Of a DNA stretch of 64,000 nt, positions 52,679-62,100 are shown in pieces. The first letter of the stretch is position 1, and each line of letters starts with the position of its first letter. The DNA is from Planctomicrobium piriforme. GTDB lineage: Bacteria > Planctomycetota > Planctomycetia > Planctomycetales > Planctomycetaceae. Location: NCBI GenBank assembly GCA_945860955.1, contig CAMATH010000015.1, positions 1 through 64,000 on the forward strand, given 5' to 3'. The notes beneath the pieces are model-generated. The model ran no database searches and was not told the origin of the DNA. It saw nothing but the letters and a program-made list of their open reading frames with translations. The position numbers were made by a program, and so were the translations under genes.

Positions 52679-54010
52679 ATGAACCTCGTCGACGACTATT
52701 CCACCGACACATTCCACGACGAACCGGCCCGAGATCAGGCGGTCGCGGTCGTCAGGCGATTGCAACAAGCCGGCTTCAAGGCACTCTGGGCTGGGGGCTG
52801 CGTCCGGGATTTTTTGTTGGGTCTGAGACCTTCGGACTACGATGTCGCGACCGATGCTGTTCCGGACCAGGTGCGCCAGTTGTTTGGCGAGCGGCACACA
52901 TTGGCGATTGGTGCCGCTTTTGGGGTGATTCTGGTTCGGGGGCCGGGGGGAGTCGGGGACGTCGAAGTCGCGACGTTCCGTACGGAAGGGCCGTATAACG
53001 ATGGACGCCGCCCTGAAAGGGTGGTGTTTTCGACTCCGGAAGAAGACGCCCAACGACGGGACTTCACCATCAACGGGCTGTTCTACGATCCTCTGTCGGA
53101 ACAGTTATTCGACTATGTGGGGGGACGCGACGACCTGCGGCGAAAAGTGTTGCGCGCGATCGGAGATCCGCTCGAACGGTTTACCGAAGACAAGCTACGG
53201 ATCCTCCGCGCCGTCCGAATTTCTTCGCGGTTCGGACTGGAACTTGATGTCGGAACGGCAGAGGCCATTCGTCAGATGGCCAACCAGATCACCGTCGTCA
53301 GTCAGGAACGAATCGCCCAGGAGCTGAAAAAGATTCTGACACACCCCACCCGGCGGCAAGCGATTGAACGGGGGGCGACGCTGGGGATTCTGGAGGTGGT
53401 CATCCCCGAATTGCGCGAAGCGATGATCGGTCGAAGCACTTCGGCGGTCAGTCACGAAACGCCGTTCGTCGATTGGCTGGCCACGCTGGACGCACTGGGG
53501 CATTTGAATTCTCCGGATTTCGAACTCGGTCTGGCGACGTTGCTGTTGCCGATTGGAGGCGCGGGGAATCGTCCGGCGGCGGCGAAGATCGCGGCACAGA
53601 TCTGCCGACGGTTGAAACTGTCGACGGTCGAAGGGGAGCAGACAAGCTGGCTGGTCGAGCGTGTGTCCGCTTTGGAGGAGATGCCCGGAGCGACACTGGC
53701 CATGCAAAAGAAGTTACTGGGGCACCGGTGGGGGAGGAATCTGATCGCGTTGAGTCGGGCGGTGGCGATTGCCCGTGGGGGACCGCCGACAAGCGCGGAG
53801 TACTGCGAGCGGTTTCTGGATGGGTTGTCGGAGCGGGAATTGCGTCCCGAGCCGGTGGTCACGGGGGACGACCTGATCCGAATGCAACTCTCACCCGGAA
53901 AACGATTTAAGGAGATTCTTGGAACGCTGTACGACCTTCAGTTGGAGGGAGAGATTGAGAATCGCGAGGAGGGGCTGAAATGGATCAGTGACCATCTGAA
54001 AGACGGGTAA
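52679..54010 (+). CDS. cca: CCA tRNA nucleotidyltransferase / poly(A) polymerase family
   Basis: The 443-residue class II nucleotidyltransferase has GGCVRDFLLG at 39-48, catalytic aspartates D53 and D55 in PSDYDVATDA, RRDFTINGLFYD at about 126-137, and LRILRAVRISSRF in the tRNA-binding neck. The neck/body/tail continues to the C-terminus. It adds or repairs the CCA end of tRNAs; a poly(A) polymerase role cannot be excluded. No C-terminal HD phosphohydrolase domain is seen. The ATG at 52679 follows the fusion gene by 71 bp. Confidence 0.9.
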   Translation: MNLVDDYSTDTFHDEPARDQAVAVVRRLQQAGFKALWAGGCVRDFLLGLRPSDYDVATDAVPDQVRQLFGERHTLAIGAAFGVILVRGPGGVGDVEVATFRTEGPYNDGRRPERVVFSTPEEDAQRRDFTINGLFYDPLSEQLFDYVGGRDDLRRKVLRAIGDPLERFTEDKLRILRAVRISSRFGLELDVGTAEAIRQMANQITVVSQERIAQELKKILTHPTRRQAIERGATLGILEVVIPELREAMIGRSTSAVSHETPFVDWLATLDALGHLNSPDFELGLATLLLPIGGAGNRPAAAKIAAQICRRLKLSTVEGEQTSWLVERVSALEEMPGATLAMQKKLLGHRWGRNLIALSRAVAIARGGPPTSAEYCERFLDGLSERELRPEPVVTGDDLIRMQLSPGKRFKEILGTLYDLQLEGEIENREEGLKWISDHLKDG

Positions 54011-54137
54011 CCGGTTCGCGAGTTGGAAAATCCAAAGAAATTCCGTACATCGGGAAGAATCTTCTAGGCGTCCCCCCAGGCATGAGATAGAATGTCGGGA
54101 AGTGTGTGTGCTTTGAGAACTGTTCCTGGAGCCATTT

Positions 54138-54620
54138 ATGGCCGCCTTGCTGGTACCCATGGATGGTGGAGTCGCATTTCGGATTGAAAAGCCGATTGTG
54201 CTGATCGGCCGCCATCAGGAGTGCGATCTGCCGTTGCCTGCGTACGTGAAAGTGTCACGTCGGCACTGTTGCATCGTGCAGGCGGGGGAGCGGTACTTGG
54301 TGCGTGATTTGGGGAGCATGAACGGGCTGCGGGTGAATGGCAAGCGGGTGAACGAGTCCGAATTAATGTCAGGAGATGAAGTTTCGGTGGCCGACGCGGT
54401 GTTCGTGTTTCAAAACGGCGCGGTGCGCTCGGGGGTTCGCGGCGTTCCGGAGGTTTCGGGTATGAGTGTGCGGACGGGAGTTTCCGCCAACCGAGCTGAG
54501 TCCCCAATGGATGCGGTCCGCAAGCAGGAAGTGACCGATCGGGAAGATCTCCCCGGGGACAACCTTTCCCTAGGCAAATCCAACGACAGCCATACCGGGT
54601 CGAAATTCGTCGAAGTCTGA
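54138..54620 (+). CDS. FHA domain protein
   Basis: The 160-residue protein is an N-terminal forkhead-associated domain (about 18-85): LIGRHQECDLPL, VSRRHCCIV, and DLGSMNGLRVNGKRV. FHA domains bind phosphothreonine, so it is a plausible partner of the many Ser/Thr kinases. The C-terminal 70 residues are polar and probably disordered. No kinase gene adjoins it. Confidence 0.9.
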   Translation: MAALLVPMDGGVAFRIEKPIVLIGRHQECDLPLPAYVKVSRRHCCIVQAGERYLVRDLGSMNGLRVNGKRVNESELMSGDEVSVADAVFVFQNGAVRSGVRGVPEVSGMSVRTGVSANRAESPMDAVRKQEVTDREDLPGDNLSLGKSNDSHTGSKFVEV

Positions 54621-54776
54621 CCGTGGCGTGATGGGGCGCGGGCAGTTTTCGGGCGGCGATGAGCAAACAGGAATTGAGCCGTTGGGCGGTGGCTGGCGGT
54701 CCGGGCGAAATCGCTATAACCTGCCGGGATCTTGTAGAAGCTCTTTCTCCCGCGCTCCCTGATCTTGGTGCAGCCC

Positions 54777-55637
54777 ATGAAAATCGCTCAGACTGCGATT
54801 TTGTTGTTCCTCGCCACAACCTGTTCAACGGCTGAACCACTACGAGTTTCTCTATGGAAGGAGACTCCCGTAGCGGGAAAGGACGAAGCGGATTTCGCCA
54901 AAGCGGTGATCACCGTCCACACAGCCGAGTCGGGGAATGGAGCGGCCGTCGTGATTTGTCCCGGGGGCGGGTACGGCGGCCTGGTCACGGGGCCGGAGGG
55001 ACACGAGATCGCCAAGTGGCTGAATGGCCGGGGGATCTCGGGCATTGTGCTGGAATACCGGTTGCCGGCCGGCCGTCACACAGTTCCGCTCAAAGACGCG
55101 CAGCGGGCGATTCGAACCGCTCGCGTGAATGCGAAGGAATGGGGATTGAATCCCGCGCGCATCGGCATCATGGGATTTTCGGCTGGCGGACACTTGGCCT
55201 CCACGGCGGCGACGCACTTCGACGACGGAGACGAGAAAGCGAGCGACCCGGTCAATCGCGTGAGTTGTCGACCCGATTTTGCGATTCTGGTTTATCCCGT
55301 GGTGACGATGGGCGAGAAAACCCACCAGGGATCAAAACAGAACCTGCTGGGAACGGATCCGACGCCGGAACTCGTGGATCTCTTTTCCAATGAAAAGCAG
55401 GTGACCAAACAGACTCCCCCGATGTTCCTGGCTCACGCCCTGGATGACAAACCGGTCCCCCCGGAAAACAGCAAAATGCTGTTCGATGCCCTGCGAGCGG
55501 AGAAGATTCCTTCGAAGTACCTCGAATTGCCTTCGGGGGGCCACGGACTCAATGGGTACAAAGGACCGATGTGGGATGCCTGGCAGAAACAGTCGCTGGA
55601 ATGGCTGGTGGAGTTAAAACTGATTCCGGAAGGGTGA
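54777..55637 (+). CDS. secreted alpha/beta hydrolase, esterase/BD-FAE-like
   Basis: The 286-residue protein has a short signal peptide (about 1-20). VVICPGGGYGGL supplies the oxyanion hole and GFSAGGHL the nucleophile elbow (Ser in GxSxG). A later HALDDKPVPPENS aspartate and GGHGLNGY histidine complete the triad. This fits acetylxylan esterase/BD-FAE-type enzymes that deacetylate plant or algal polysaccharides. The ATG at 54777 follows CAGCCC; weaker upstream starts are not used. Confidence 0.88.
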   Translation: MKIAQTAILLFLATTCSTAEPLRVSLWKETPVAGKDEADFAKAVITVHTAESGNGAAVVICPGGGYGGLVTGPEGHEIAKWLNGRGISGIVLEYRLPAGRHTVPLKDAQRAIRTARVNAKEWGLNPARIGIMGFSAGGHLASTAATHFDDGDEKASDPVNRVSCRPDFAILVYPVVTMGEKTHQGSKQNLLGTDPTPELVDLFSNEKQVTKQTPPMFLAHALDDKPVPPENSKMLFDALRAEKIPSKYLELPSGGHGLNGYKGPMWDAWQKQSLEWLVELKLIPEG

Positions 55638-55815
55638 TTTTTCGGTTGGTTATTCCCGGCGCTTTACGAAAATCCGGGTAGAGCGCCCCCTGGCGCTGTC
55701 GGATTCGGAAAGGGCTCGTTCCGGTGTGCTTTTGTTTGCCGGGTGGATCGACATCACGCGTTGTGGACTCGCGATGATGACAAATCGTTGAAAAAAACGC
55801 GGGCAATTCAAAGGA

Positions 55816-55886
55816 CTCTGACCCGTCAGACCAAGTCAGGGCGGTTAGTTGCCCCGTTAGCCGACAAGGTCAGTGACCCGTCCTAC
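55816..55886. repeat. diverged member of a GACCCGTC repeat family
   Basis: This intergenic stretch contains CTCTGACCCGTC (55816-55827) and GGTCAGTGACCCGTCCTAC (55868-55886). The second is matched at 62024-62042 with one difference (T to A). The first corresponds to part of the left arm of the large inverted repeat at 61965. The rest of 55638-55915 holds no gene. Confidence 0.65.
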
Positions 55887-55915
55887 GTTCCTTCACACAT
55901 TCTACAACTCTGCAT

Positions 55916-56434
55916 TCACTCTTTCGGGGCCTTCCACTGGAAGAAGTGAATCCGCTTGAGCGGCAAGGGAGCCGTGGGGCGCGCGTTGCCATCCTGCCAC
56001 GGGAAAGTGTACGCCAGACATTTGCCGGTCGTCGCTTCCGCAATATAGATCACTCCCGAGGCGAGGTTGACCCCTCCCTGGTTGTTCAACTGACCGTTAC
56101 CGGTCGCGACCGCAAACTTCGGCTTTCCGCCCCCGGTGATTCCGAACTCCTTGGTGAGGTCGATCAAGTAAAACGACGTGAACTGACCGGTCGCGCGATT
56201 GAGGACCGCACCCCGCAACTGCCCGGTGAGGAAGTCAAGGATGAAGACACCATCGATCGGGTCAGCGATACCAGCAGCCTGGTTGCCAACCGTCACCGTG
56301 AAGATGGCGAAATCCTGGTCACGGTCCGAGTTGGTAGCGAAGGCGGGTTCGTGCGGCCACATCCAGGCCATCGCCACACCGACAAACAGTCCGAAACAGA
56401 TCCACAGCAGTCGGCTTTCGTTCGACTTTCGCAT
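55916..56434 (-). CDS. secreted hypothetical protein
   Basis: The 172-residue protein has a signal/anchor (hydrophobic about 9-26). A single beta-rich domain follows: FAIFTVTVGNQAAGIADPIDG, then DFLTGQLRGAVLNRATGQF. Its repeated strand-turn pattern may form a small propeller-like or beta-sandwich fold. An AGAGGAG site lies 8 nt before the ATG at 56434; a TTG one codon upstream is less likely. No family is recognised. Confidence 0.7.
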   Translation of the reverse strand: MRKSNESRLLWICFGLFVGVAMAWMWPHEPAFATNSDRDQDFAIFTVTVGNQAAGIADPIDGVFILDFLTGQLRGAVLNRATGQFTSFYLIDLTKEFGITGGGKPKFAVATGNGQLNNQGGVNLASGVIYIAEATTGKCLAYTFPWQDGNARPTAPLPLKRIHFFQWKAPKE

Positions 56435-56690
56435 CAAAACGCTCCTCTGATCTCAATCGACGGCGAAGGGAAACGCGAATTCTGACGGTTCGCGGCGCGG
56501 GGAGAACCGTGAAACTCCGTGCAAGGGAGCGTCGGCCGCATCCCGCCACCAGTGTAATCATGCCGGTTTAATTGGACTAGATACGTTTTTCTGGTGAAAT
56601 CGCCGGGATTTATGACAGTTGAGAATGTTTCGGATGGGGATTATTCTGCTCTGAGATTACGCAAATCCCCAACTCGAGAGGCTCACCAAG

Positions 56691-57887
56691 ATGGCGACGA
56701 ACGGAACACTCAACCGAAAACTGCGGATGGCTCTGGTCGGTGGGGGGCTGGGGGCTTTCATCGGTCGCGTCCATGTGACAGCCGCCGTCCTCGATAACCG
56801 CGCGGCACTGGTCGCGGGGGCGTTTTCGTCCGACCCGCAAAAATCCAAGGACTCGGCCCCCGATTACGACGTCCCTTTCAATCGGGCGTACGGTTCGGTC
56901 ACCGAGATGATCGAAAAAGAAAAAGCCCTGCCGGCCGACCAGCGGATCGATTTTGTCACCGTGGCGACGCCGAACCACACGCACTTCCCCATCGCCAAGG
57001 CGGCACTCGAAGCCGGATTCAACGTCGTTTGCGACAAGCCGATGACGTTTGATCTCGCGCAGGCCGAAGAACTGCTGGAGCTGGTCAAGAAGACGGGAGC
57101 GGTCTTCGCGGTCAGCCACAACTACACCGGCTACCCCCTGGTTCGCCAGGCCCGCCAAATGATCCAGTCGGGGGAACTGGGCGAGATTCAGGCTGTCCGG
57201 TCGAACTACATTCAGGGCTGGCTCCGCAGTCGCCTGGAGTCGTCAGGACAGAAACAGGCCGCTTGGCGGACCGATCCCACAAAGTCGGGGGCCGCCGGCT
57301 GTTTTGGTGACATTGGCACCCACGCTTACAATCTGGCCCGCTACATGACTGGATTGCTCCCGGAAAAGGTGTCGGCGAACCTCAAGGTTTTCGAACCGGG
57401 GCGGGCGCTCGACGATTACGGTCACGCCGTCATCCGCTTCACCAACGGTGCTTTGGGAACGGTTACCGCGAGTCAGATTTCCCATGGTCGCGAGAACGAT
57501 TTGTTCATTGAGATCGATGGAACAAAGGGCGCGTTGGCATGGCGGCAGGAGGAACCAAACGTCATGACGTTCCGTCGGAACGGACAACCGCACGCGCTGT
57601 ATACCCGCGACCCCAACGCTCCCTGGATGAACGACCTGGGCAAGGGGGCGTGCCGACTCCCGTCGGGCCACCCGGAGGCGTTTTTCGAGGCGTTCGCGAA
57701 CGTCTACCGGTTCGCGTATGACGACATGGCGAAACGGGCCGCGGGACAATCGGTGTCTTCCTTCGATACGATTTACCCGAACGTCGCGGATGGCGTGGAT
57801 GGGATGAACTTCATTCAGCAATGTGTCGCCAGCAGTCAGCAGGATGGTGCGTGGTTGTCGCTGGCGCATCCCGCGCAACGCAGCTAG
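56691..57887 (+). CDS. Gfo/Idh/MocA family oxidoreductase
   Basis: The 398-residue enzyme has the Rossmann start RMALVGGGLGAFIGRVH at 12-28, VTVATPNHTHFPIAKAALEAG, and the DKP motif (VVCDKPMTFDL). The C-terminal catalytic domain has CFGDIGTHAYNLARYMTG with the histidine in the usual place. It is likely cytosolic and oxidises or reduces a sugar or inositol; the substrate is unknown. It is divergent from the 56434 gene, with 256 bp between them. Confidence 0.9.
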   Translation: MATNGTLNRKLRMALVGGGLGAFIGRVHVTAAVLDNRAALVAGAFSSDPQKSKDSAPDYDVPFNRAYGSVTEMIEKEKALPADQRIDFVTVATPNHTHFPIAKAALEAGFNVVCDKPMTFDLAQAEELLELVKKTGAVFAVSHNYTGYPLVRQARQMIQSGELGEIQAVRSNYIQGWLRSRLESSGQKQAAWRTDPTKSGAAGCFGDIGTHAYNLARYMTGLLPEKVSANLKVFEPGRALDDYGHAVIRFTNGALGTVTASQISHGRENDLFIEIDGTKGALAWRQEEPNVMTFRRNGQPHALYTRDPNAPWMNDLGKGACRLPSGHPEAFFEAFANVYRFAYDDMAKRAAGQSVSSFDTIYPNVADGVDGMNFIQQCVASSQQDGAWLSLAHPAQRS

Positions 57888-58072
57888 TATTGACCGAGCG
57901 GATTTTTCCCCTCCCGGCTTTAAGACGCGAATTTTCGCGGAACCGTGCCCGTGAGTTAGCGAGAACCGTCGACCGCTTCCTGACGGGCGCGGCTCTGTCT
58001 CGACGTCGCATTTTCCACCGAGCTGGGTAGAGTTTCCACCAGCGGTGACAAGACACCACTCAGGATCGCGCG

Positions 58073-59593
58073 ATGTACTCCCCCGCCCGTTGGATTGCCT
58101 GCTGTTCGGTTGCCGTTCTGTTACTGACGGCGACGAGCGCCAGCTCTCAGGCTGGCCGTGGCGGCGGCGGGTTCCGTGGAGGTGCAGGTGGTGGTGGGAT
58201 TCGAGGAGGAGGGGACTTTGGTGGAGGAGCGGGGCTGCGCTCCTCGGGAGCTGGGTTGAGCCCATCTGGTAACGGATTTCGACCTGCGGGGGGACTGGCT
58301 CCTTCCCCATCCCGATCACCAAACTTCCAACGCTCGACCATGGGCAACTCGTTCAGCGGGGGGGTTCGCTTCGATGGAACCGCGCCGCGCGCAGGAGTCG
58401 GACAGGGAACCGCATTGGGCGGCAATCGATTCCAGGGAACGGACGCGAATGCCCGCCTGAATGCCAGCGGAATTCGCGTCAATCCACACGGTGACTGGTA
58501 CCACGGCACCTGGCATGGCAACTGGAACGTGGCGGCGAATCACGTCTGGAGTGACCACCCGGGCGCACTGATCGCGGGAACCGCGCTGTGGGGCCGATAC
58601 CGAATCGCCAATCGATTCGGCTACTACGGCGGTTACCTGAATCCATTCGTGACGGTTGGCGACGACGGAGACGGCATTGTGTCGTACGCCGATCCTTTGG
58701 GGGACGTTTCATCGGATCGCGATTCGTCCGACGCGTTAGGACAGCCGGTTGGTGACGAAACACCAGACGACGCGGCACTCCTGCCAGGCCCCCCTGCACC
58801 GGGCGAAGCGGAGTTTGAAGCGGCTCGGAACGCGTTTTTTTCAGGCGACCTTGATGCCGCTCTCACACAGGTCAATGAATCGCTGAAATCTCTGCCAAAC
58901 GACGCGGCGGTTCACGAATTCCGGTCCCTGGTGCTGTTCGCGCAGGGAAAGTACCGCGACGCCTCGGCAGGAGTCTACGCCGTCTTGGCGGTCGGGCCGG
59001 GTTGGGATTGGACGACGCTCGTCGGGCTGTATCCCTCGGTCAGCGTCTATACCGACCAATTGCGCGCGCTCGAAACCTGGATGAAACAGAACGTCCAACT
59101 GCCCGAGGGGCACTTCCTGCTGGCGTACCATTACCTGACACAGGGACACAACGACGCGGCGTTGCGGCAATTCAAACAGACTCTCGAACTGACACCGAAT
59201 GATGCCGTCGTCAAGCAGTACATCGCGATGCTCGCAGGGACCGCCACTCCCGCCGGCGTGACTCCTTCTACCACCGTAACCGCCGACGCCAAGACCCCTG
59301 CGGTCGTCATCGCTCCGGAACAGATTCTTGGGGAGTGGAAGGCGGACGGAAGCCGGGGGGAGGAATACCACCTGACCCTCACCGCCGACAGCCTCTTTCA
59401 GTGGACCTATGCACGGGGCGGGAAGACCGAAACGGTGAATGGGAGCTATTCGCTGGACGGAGACTCGCTGGCGCTGCAACCCGCCGGGGGTGGCGTGATG
59501 GTCGCCCGGCTCACGTCTCCTTCCGATGATGCGTTCCACTTCACGATGCTGGGTGGAGACGACAACGATCCGGGGTTGGAATTCCGGAAGTAG
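58073..59593 (+). CDS. secreted Gly-rich / TPR protein with C-terminal beta domain
   Basis: The 506-residue protein has a signal peptide (about 8-26), a Gly/Ser/Arg-rich region (about 27-150) with HGDWYHGTWHGNW, and a TPR-like helical domain (about 245-395, with FEAARNAFFSGDLDAALTQVNESLKSLP). The C-terminal domain of about 80 residues (GEWKADGSRGEEYHL; VNGSYSLDGDSLALQPAGGG) resembles a small lipocalin-like beta barrel. No catalytic motif is found. It probably works outside the cytoplasm as a protein-binding factor. Confidence 0.75.
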   Translation: MYSPARWIACCSVAVLLLTATSASSQAGRGGGGFRGGAGGGGIRGGGDFGGGAGLRSSGAGLSPSGNGFRPAGGLAPSPSRSPNFQRSTMGNSFSGGVRFDGTAPRAGVGQGTALGGNRFQGTDANARLNASGIRVNPHGDWYHGTWHGNWNVAANHVWSDHPGALIAGTALWGRYRIANRFGYYGGYLNPFVTVGDDGDGIVSYADPLGDVSSDRDSSDALGQPVGDETPDDAALLPGPPAPGEAEFEAARNAFFSGDLDAALTQVNESLKSLPNDAAVHEFRSLVLFAQGKYRDASAGVYAVLAVGPGWDWTTLVGLYPSVSVYTDQLRALETWMKQNVQLPEGHFLLAYHYLTQGHNDAALRQFKQTLELTPNDAVVKQYIAMLAGTATPAGVTPSTTVTADAKTPAVVIAPEQILGEWKADGSRGEEYHLTLTADSLFQWTYARGGKTETVNGSYSLDGDSLALQPAGGGVMVARLTSPSDDAFHFTMLGGDDNDPGLEFRK

Positions 59594-59834
59594 GCCACCG
59601 TCTTTATTTCTGGTTTCCACAAAAGAACCGGCGGTTCAACGTCGCGACGTGATGTCGCAAGCGACGTGGTGGTTTATGGACGGGGACTCACCCGTCGCGG
59701 TGCGTCGTTCTCGACAAACCGTCGGCGGTTTTGGAACGAGCGCTTCCCTCCCCGCGTCAAACAATTTCCCGCTGGCAGTGCGAGATGGGTTGATTGCCAC
59801 CGCGTGAATTCGGACCAGCCGCTGTCGTCGAAGT

Positions 59835-60638
59835 CTATTCTTCGTCTTCCACAACGACATCCGCTTCGCCCGGATATGTCAGCTCATTGCGAATCGACGT
59901 GATCGACGGATCGAGCGCCGCCATCCGGCCCAGCAGCCGTTTTGTCGCGGCGTCTTTCACTTCGCCCGTCAGGATCACGGTGTCTCCTTCGGTCGACATC
60001 GCGATTCCCTGAAACTCCTTGCGTGTCGACAATTTATCGATGCGTAACGAGAGCTTCGATTGGGCGAGTTCGACGCGCGGCGCGGGATGGTCGAAACCGA
60101 CCTTCAACGACGGCTTGATTTGCCGCAGGTTTTGCTGCGTGTCGTTCGCGTTGAAATTCTGCCCTTGGCCGTTTTGGCCCTGGTTATTGCGATTGCGATT
60201 CTGCTGGTTGCGGTTCTGGCCGAACTGACCCTGCTGGCCAAATTGACCCTGTTGACCGAATTGCCCCTGCTGTCCGTTGCGGTTGTTGGCGCCGTTCCGT
60301 CCATTGGCACCTGTCCGGCCGTTGGCACCCTGACCCTGGCCTGCGTTGCGCATGCCGACGAAGCCGCTGGCTTGCGGGTTCAGTCCGTTGCCCAAGGCGG
60401 CCGCGGGATTCTGCAGCCCCGCCGCCGATAGCCCGCCATTTCCCATCTGACCCGCCGCTCCCCCGTTGCTCGGAGTCGAAGCGGTATTGCGGCCGTTGGC
60501 ACCGTTTGTGGGACTGTTCGCGCCGAACATGCTCGATGACTGACCCTGACCCTGCGCGTGTGCCGCCGACGCGAACAACGCGCCGCCGACCAGCGCCAAC
60601 ACACAGCACAATAAAAACCGAGGCTTGAACTTTGGCAT
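59835..60638 (-). CDS. secreted BON-domain protein with Gln/Gly tandem repeats
   Basis: The 267-residue protein has a signal peptide (about 8-28) and an Asn/Gly/Gln-rich low-complexity middle. Three tandem QQGQFG copies lie at about 123-140 (60219-60272). A C-terminal BON domain (about 195-262) reads KLSLRIDKLSTRKEF, TVILTGEVKDAATKRLLGR and ITSIRNELTYPGE. BON domains bind lipids or tether envelope proteins. It is the last gene of the minus-strand group with the lipoprotein and secretin. Confidence 0.8.
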   Translation of the reverse strand: MPKFKPRFLLCCVLALVGGALFASAAHAQGQGQSSSMFGANSPTNGANGRNTASTPSNGGAAGQMGNGGLSAAGLQNPAAALGNGLNPQASGFVGMRNAGQGQGANGRTGANGRNGANNRNGQQGQFGQQGQFGQQGQFGQNRNQQNRNRNNQGQNGQGQNFNANDTQQNLRQIKPSLKVGFDHPAPRVELAQSKLSLRIDKLSTRKEFQGIAMSTEGDTVILTGEVKDAATKRLLGRMAALDPSITSIRNELTYPGEADVVVEDEE

Positions 60639-60736
60639 CGCGCACCCGTGGGAACTGCGGTTAGATTTCCGCGTTGAGGGTATTCTACTCCCCTCGGTAG
60701 TCACTGGTAAGTCTCTGAAGTGGTCAAAACACCACT

Positions 60737-61855
60737 CTACTCCTCATCGAAGCTGGAGTCGGCTTCCTCTTCCACTGGTTCCAAAGAACTTGCCAATACC
60801 GCCGCGGGAACATGGCGACCCTGGCGACGTTGAGCGCTCGCGTCCCGGACTGAAGGTCGTCGCCGGTAGCTGCTTTCGACTTCATCGTCGTCTGCCCCGT
60901 CATTCGCCTCGTCCGTCTCTTCTTCATAATTTGCCTGTACGACGCGTCGGCCGCGACTGGTCCGGGCCATTTTCGGCGGTTCTGACTCCTCTTCGCCGGG
61001 AATCGAAAACGCCTCGCCCCGGGCACGCATCTCACGCACAATGCGTTCGCGCTCGGTGTCGTCCAGCGGAGAGCCGGTCGGGCGACGCTTCGGATTTTGC
61101 ATTGCCGTCAAGTCAATTGACTCCAGCCGCTTCGCGAGCGTGGCCGAGGCGTCTCCTTTTGACCCCTTGCGTGTGATCGACTTTCCGAAAGGACGAACGC
61201 AGGCTCCATCGAACTCGGCGGAGGAATCTTCGGTGGAGTCATCGAATTCACCGTCGGAATCGACCGCGTCAACCGCCGGGCCACGCAAGCCACCCCGGCC
61301 GGCCGCCGCCTCGGCTTTTGTCTTCCGTCCGGGCAGGCCCATGTAGGCCATTTCCGAATGGACCGGCAATCCCCGCTGTGGGATGTACTTCACACGCAAT
61401 CCACATTGCGCTTTGTGGAAGCCCGGGCGGGTGTAAGGAATAAACACGGAATAGACCTGTCCGAGCTTGCCTTGCTCACCCAGCAGCGTCCAGTGTTCTG
61501 CCTTGTATTGGAACTGGTGCAGCGGCTTGACCTGTTCTTCGTCGGTCCCCTGGTCGTCAAACAGGTAGAACCAGACCTCGCCGTTCACCTTTGAGGCGAC
61601 GGCGCTGTTCGCTGTGAAGAAGTAGATCTGACCGAGAAACCCGCGCGTGGTCTTGCCGTCGATTCCCGGCCCTTCGCCCGGTTGCCAGATCGGCAGAATC
61701 TGAACGACGGGATTCTTGTCACCGGAGACCGGAACGCTGTCCTTCCCCAGCTTGAGACTCTCCATCGAGACGCAACCGGCGTTTCCACCCAACATGCCGA
61801 CGAGTCCCGCCAGCAGCGCCAGGCGAATCATCGAGAGTTTCACAAGTGTTCTCAT
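60737..61855 (-). CDS. probable lipoprotein with acidic disordered tail
   Basis: The 372-residue protein has a signal peptide ending at a near-lipobox (GNAGC, Cys28), suggesting lipid anchoring. The folded part (about 45-185) is a beta-rich unknown domain (VNGEVWFYLFDDQG; YSVFIPYTRPGFHKAQCGLR). The remaining half is very acidic and Ser/Arg-rich and probably disordered. It lies between the BON gene (98 bp) and the secretin (245 bp), all on the minus strand, which makes it a candidate accessory (pilotin-like) factor. Confidence 0.7.
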   Translation of the reverse strand: MRTLVKLSMIRLALLAGLVGMLGGNAGCVSMESLKLGKDSVPVSGDKNPVVQILPIWQPGEGPGIDGKTTRGFLGQIYFFTANSAVASKVNGEVWFYLFDDQGTDEEQVKPLHQFQYKAEHWTLLGEQGKLGQVYSVFIPYTRPGFHKAQCGLRVKYIPQRGLPVHSEMAYMGLPGRKTKAEAAAGRGGLRGPAVDAVDSDGEFDDSTEDSSAEFDGACVRPFGKSITRKGSKGDASATLAKRLESIDLTAMQNPKRRPTGSPLDDTERERIVREMRARGEAFSIPGEEESEPPKMARTSRGRRVVQANYEEETDEANDGADDDEVESSYRRRPSVRDASAQRRQGRHVPAAVLASSLEPVEEEADSSFDEE

Positions 61856-61964
61856 CGCACGTCATCCTGACGGTGTTGGAGTGGAACGAACGAAACGCGG
61901 AGGCAACCAGAGTCGTCAATTGTCAACGACAAGCTTCGAAGCGATAGGCCACAGGCCGCTGTAC

Positions 61965-62038
61965 GACGGGTCTCTGACCCGTTGTGCGGCGGATCAACCA
62001 GCCGCCGTTTTTTTGGGCGGACGGGTCAGAGACCCGTC
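61965..62038. repeat. perfect 18-bp inverted repeat containing a hairpin and T-run
   Basis: GACGGGTCTCTGACCCGT at 61965-61982 is repeated as its reverse complement at 62021-62038. Each arm is itself a near-palindrome around CTCTG. The 38-bp spacer contains a further hairpin (CGGCGG at 61987-61992 with CCGCCG at 62002-62007) followed by seven T, which looks like a terminator for plus-strand transcripts. However, no plus-strand gene precedes it. It occupies the gap between the secretin and lipoprotein genes. A relative lies at 55816-55886. Confidence 0.8.
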
Positions 62039-62100
62039 CTACCTGGGCGACGTTGCGCCTTGTGGCGTTTCGTTGCTAATCATTCACCTGAACCGGACCG

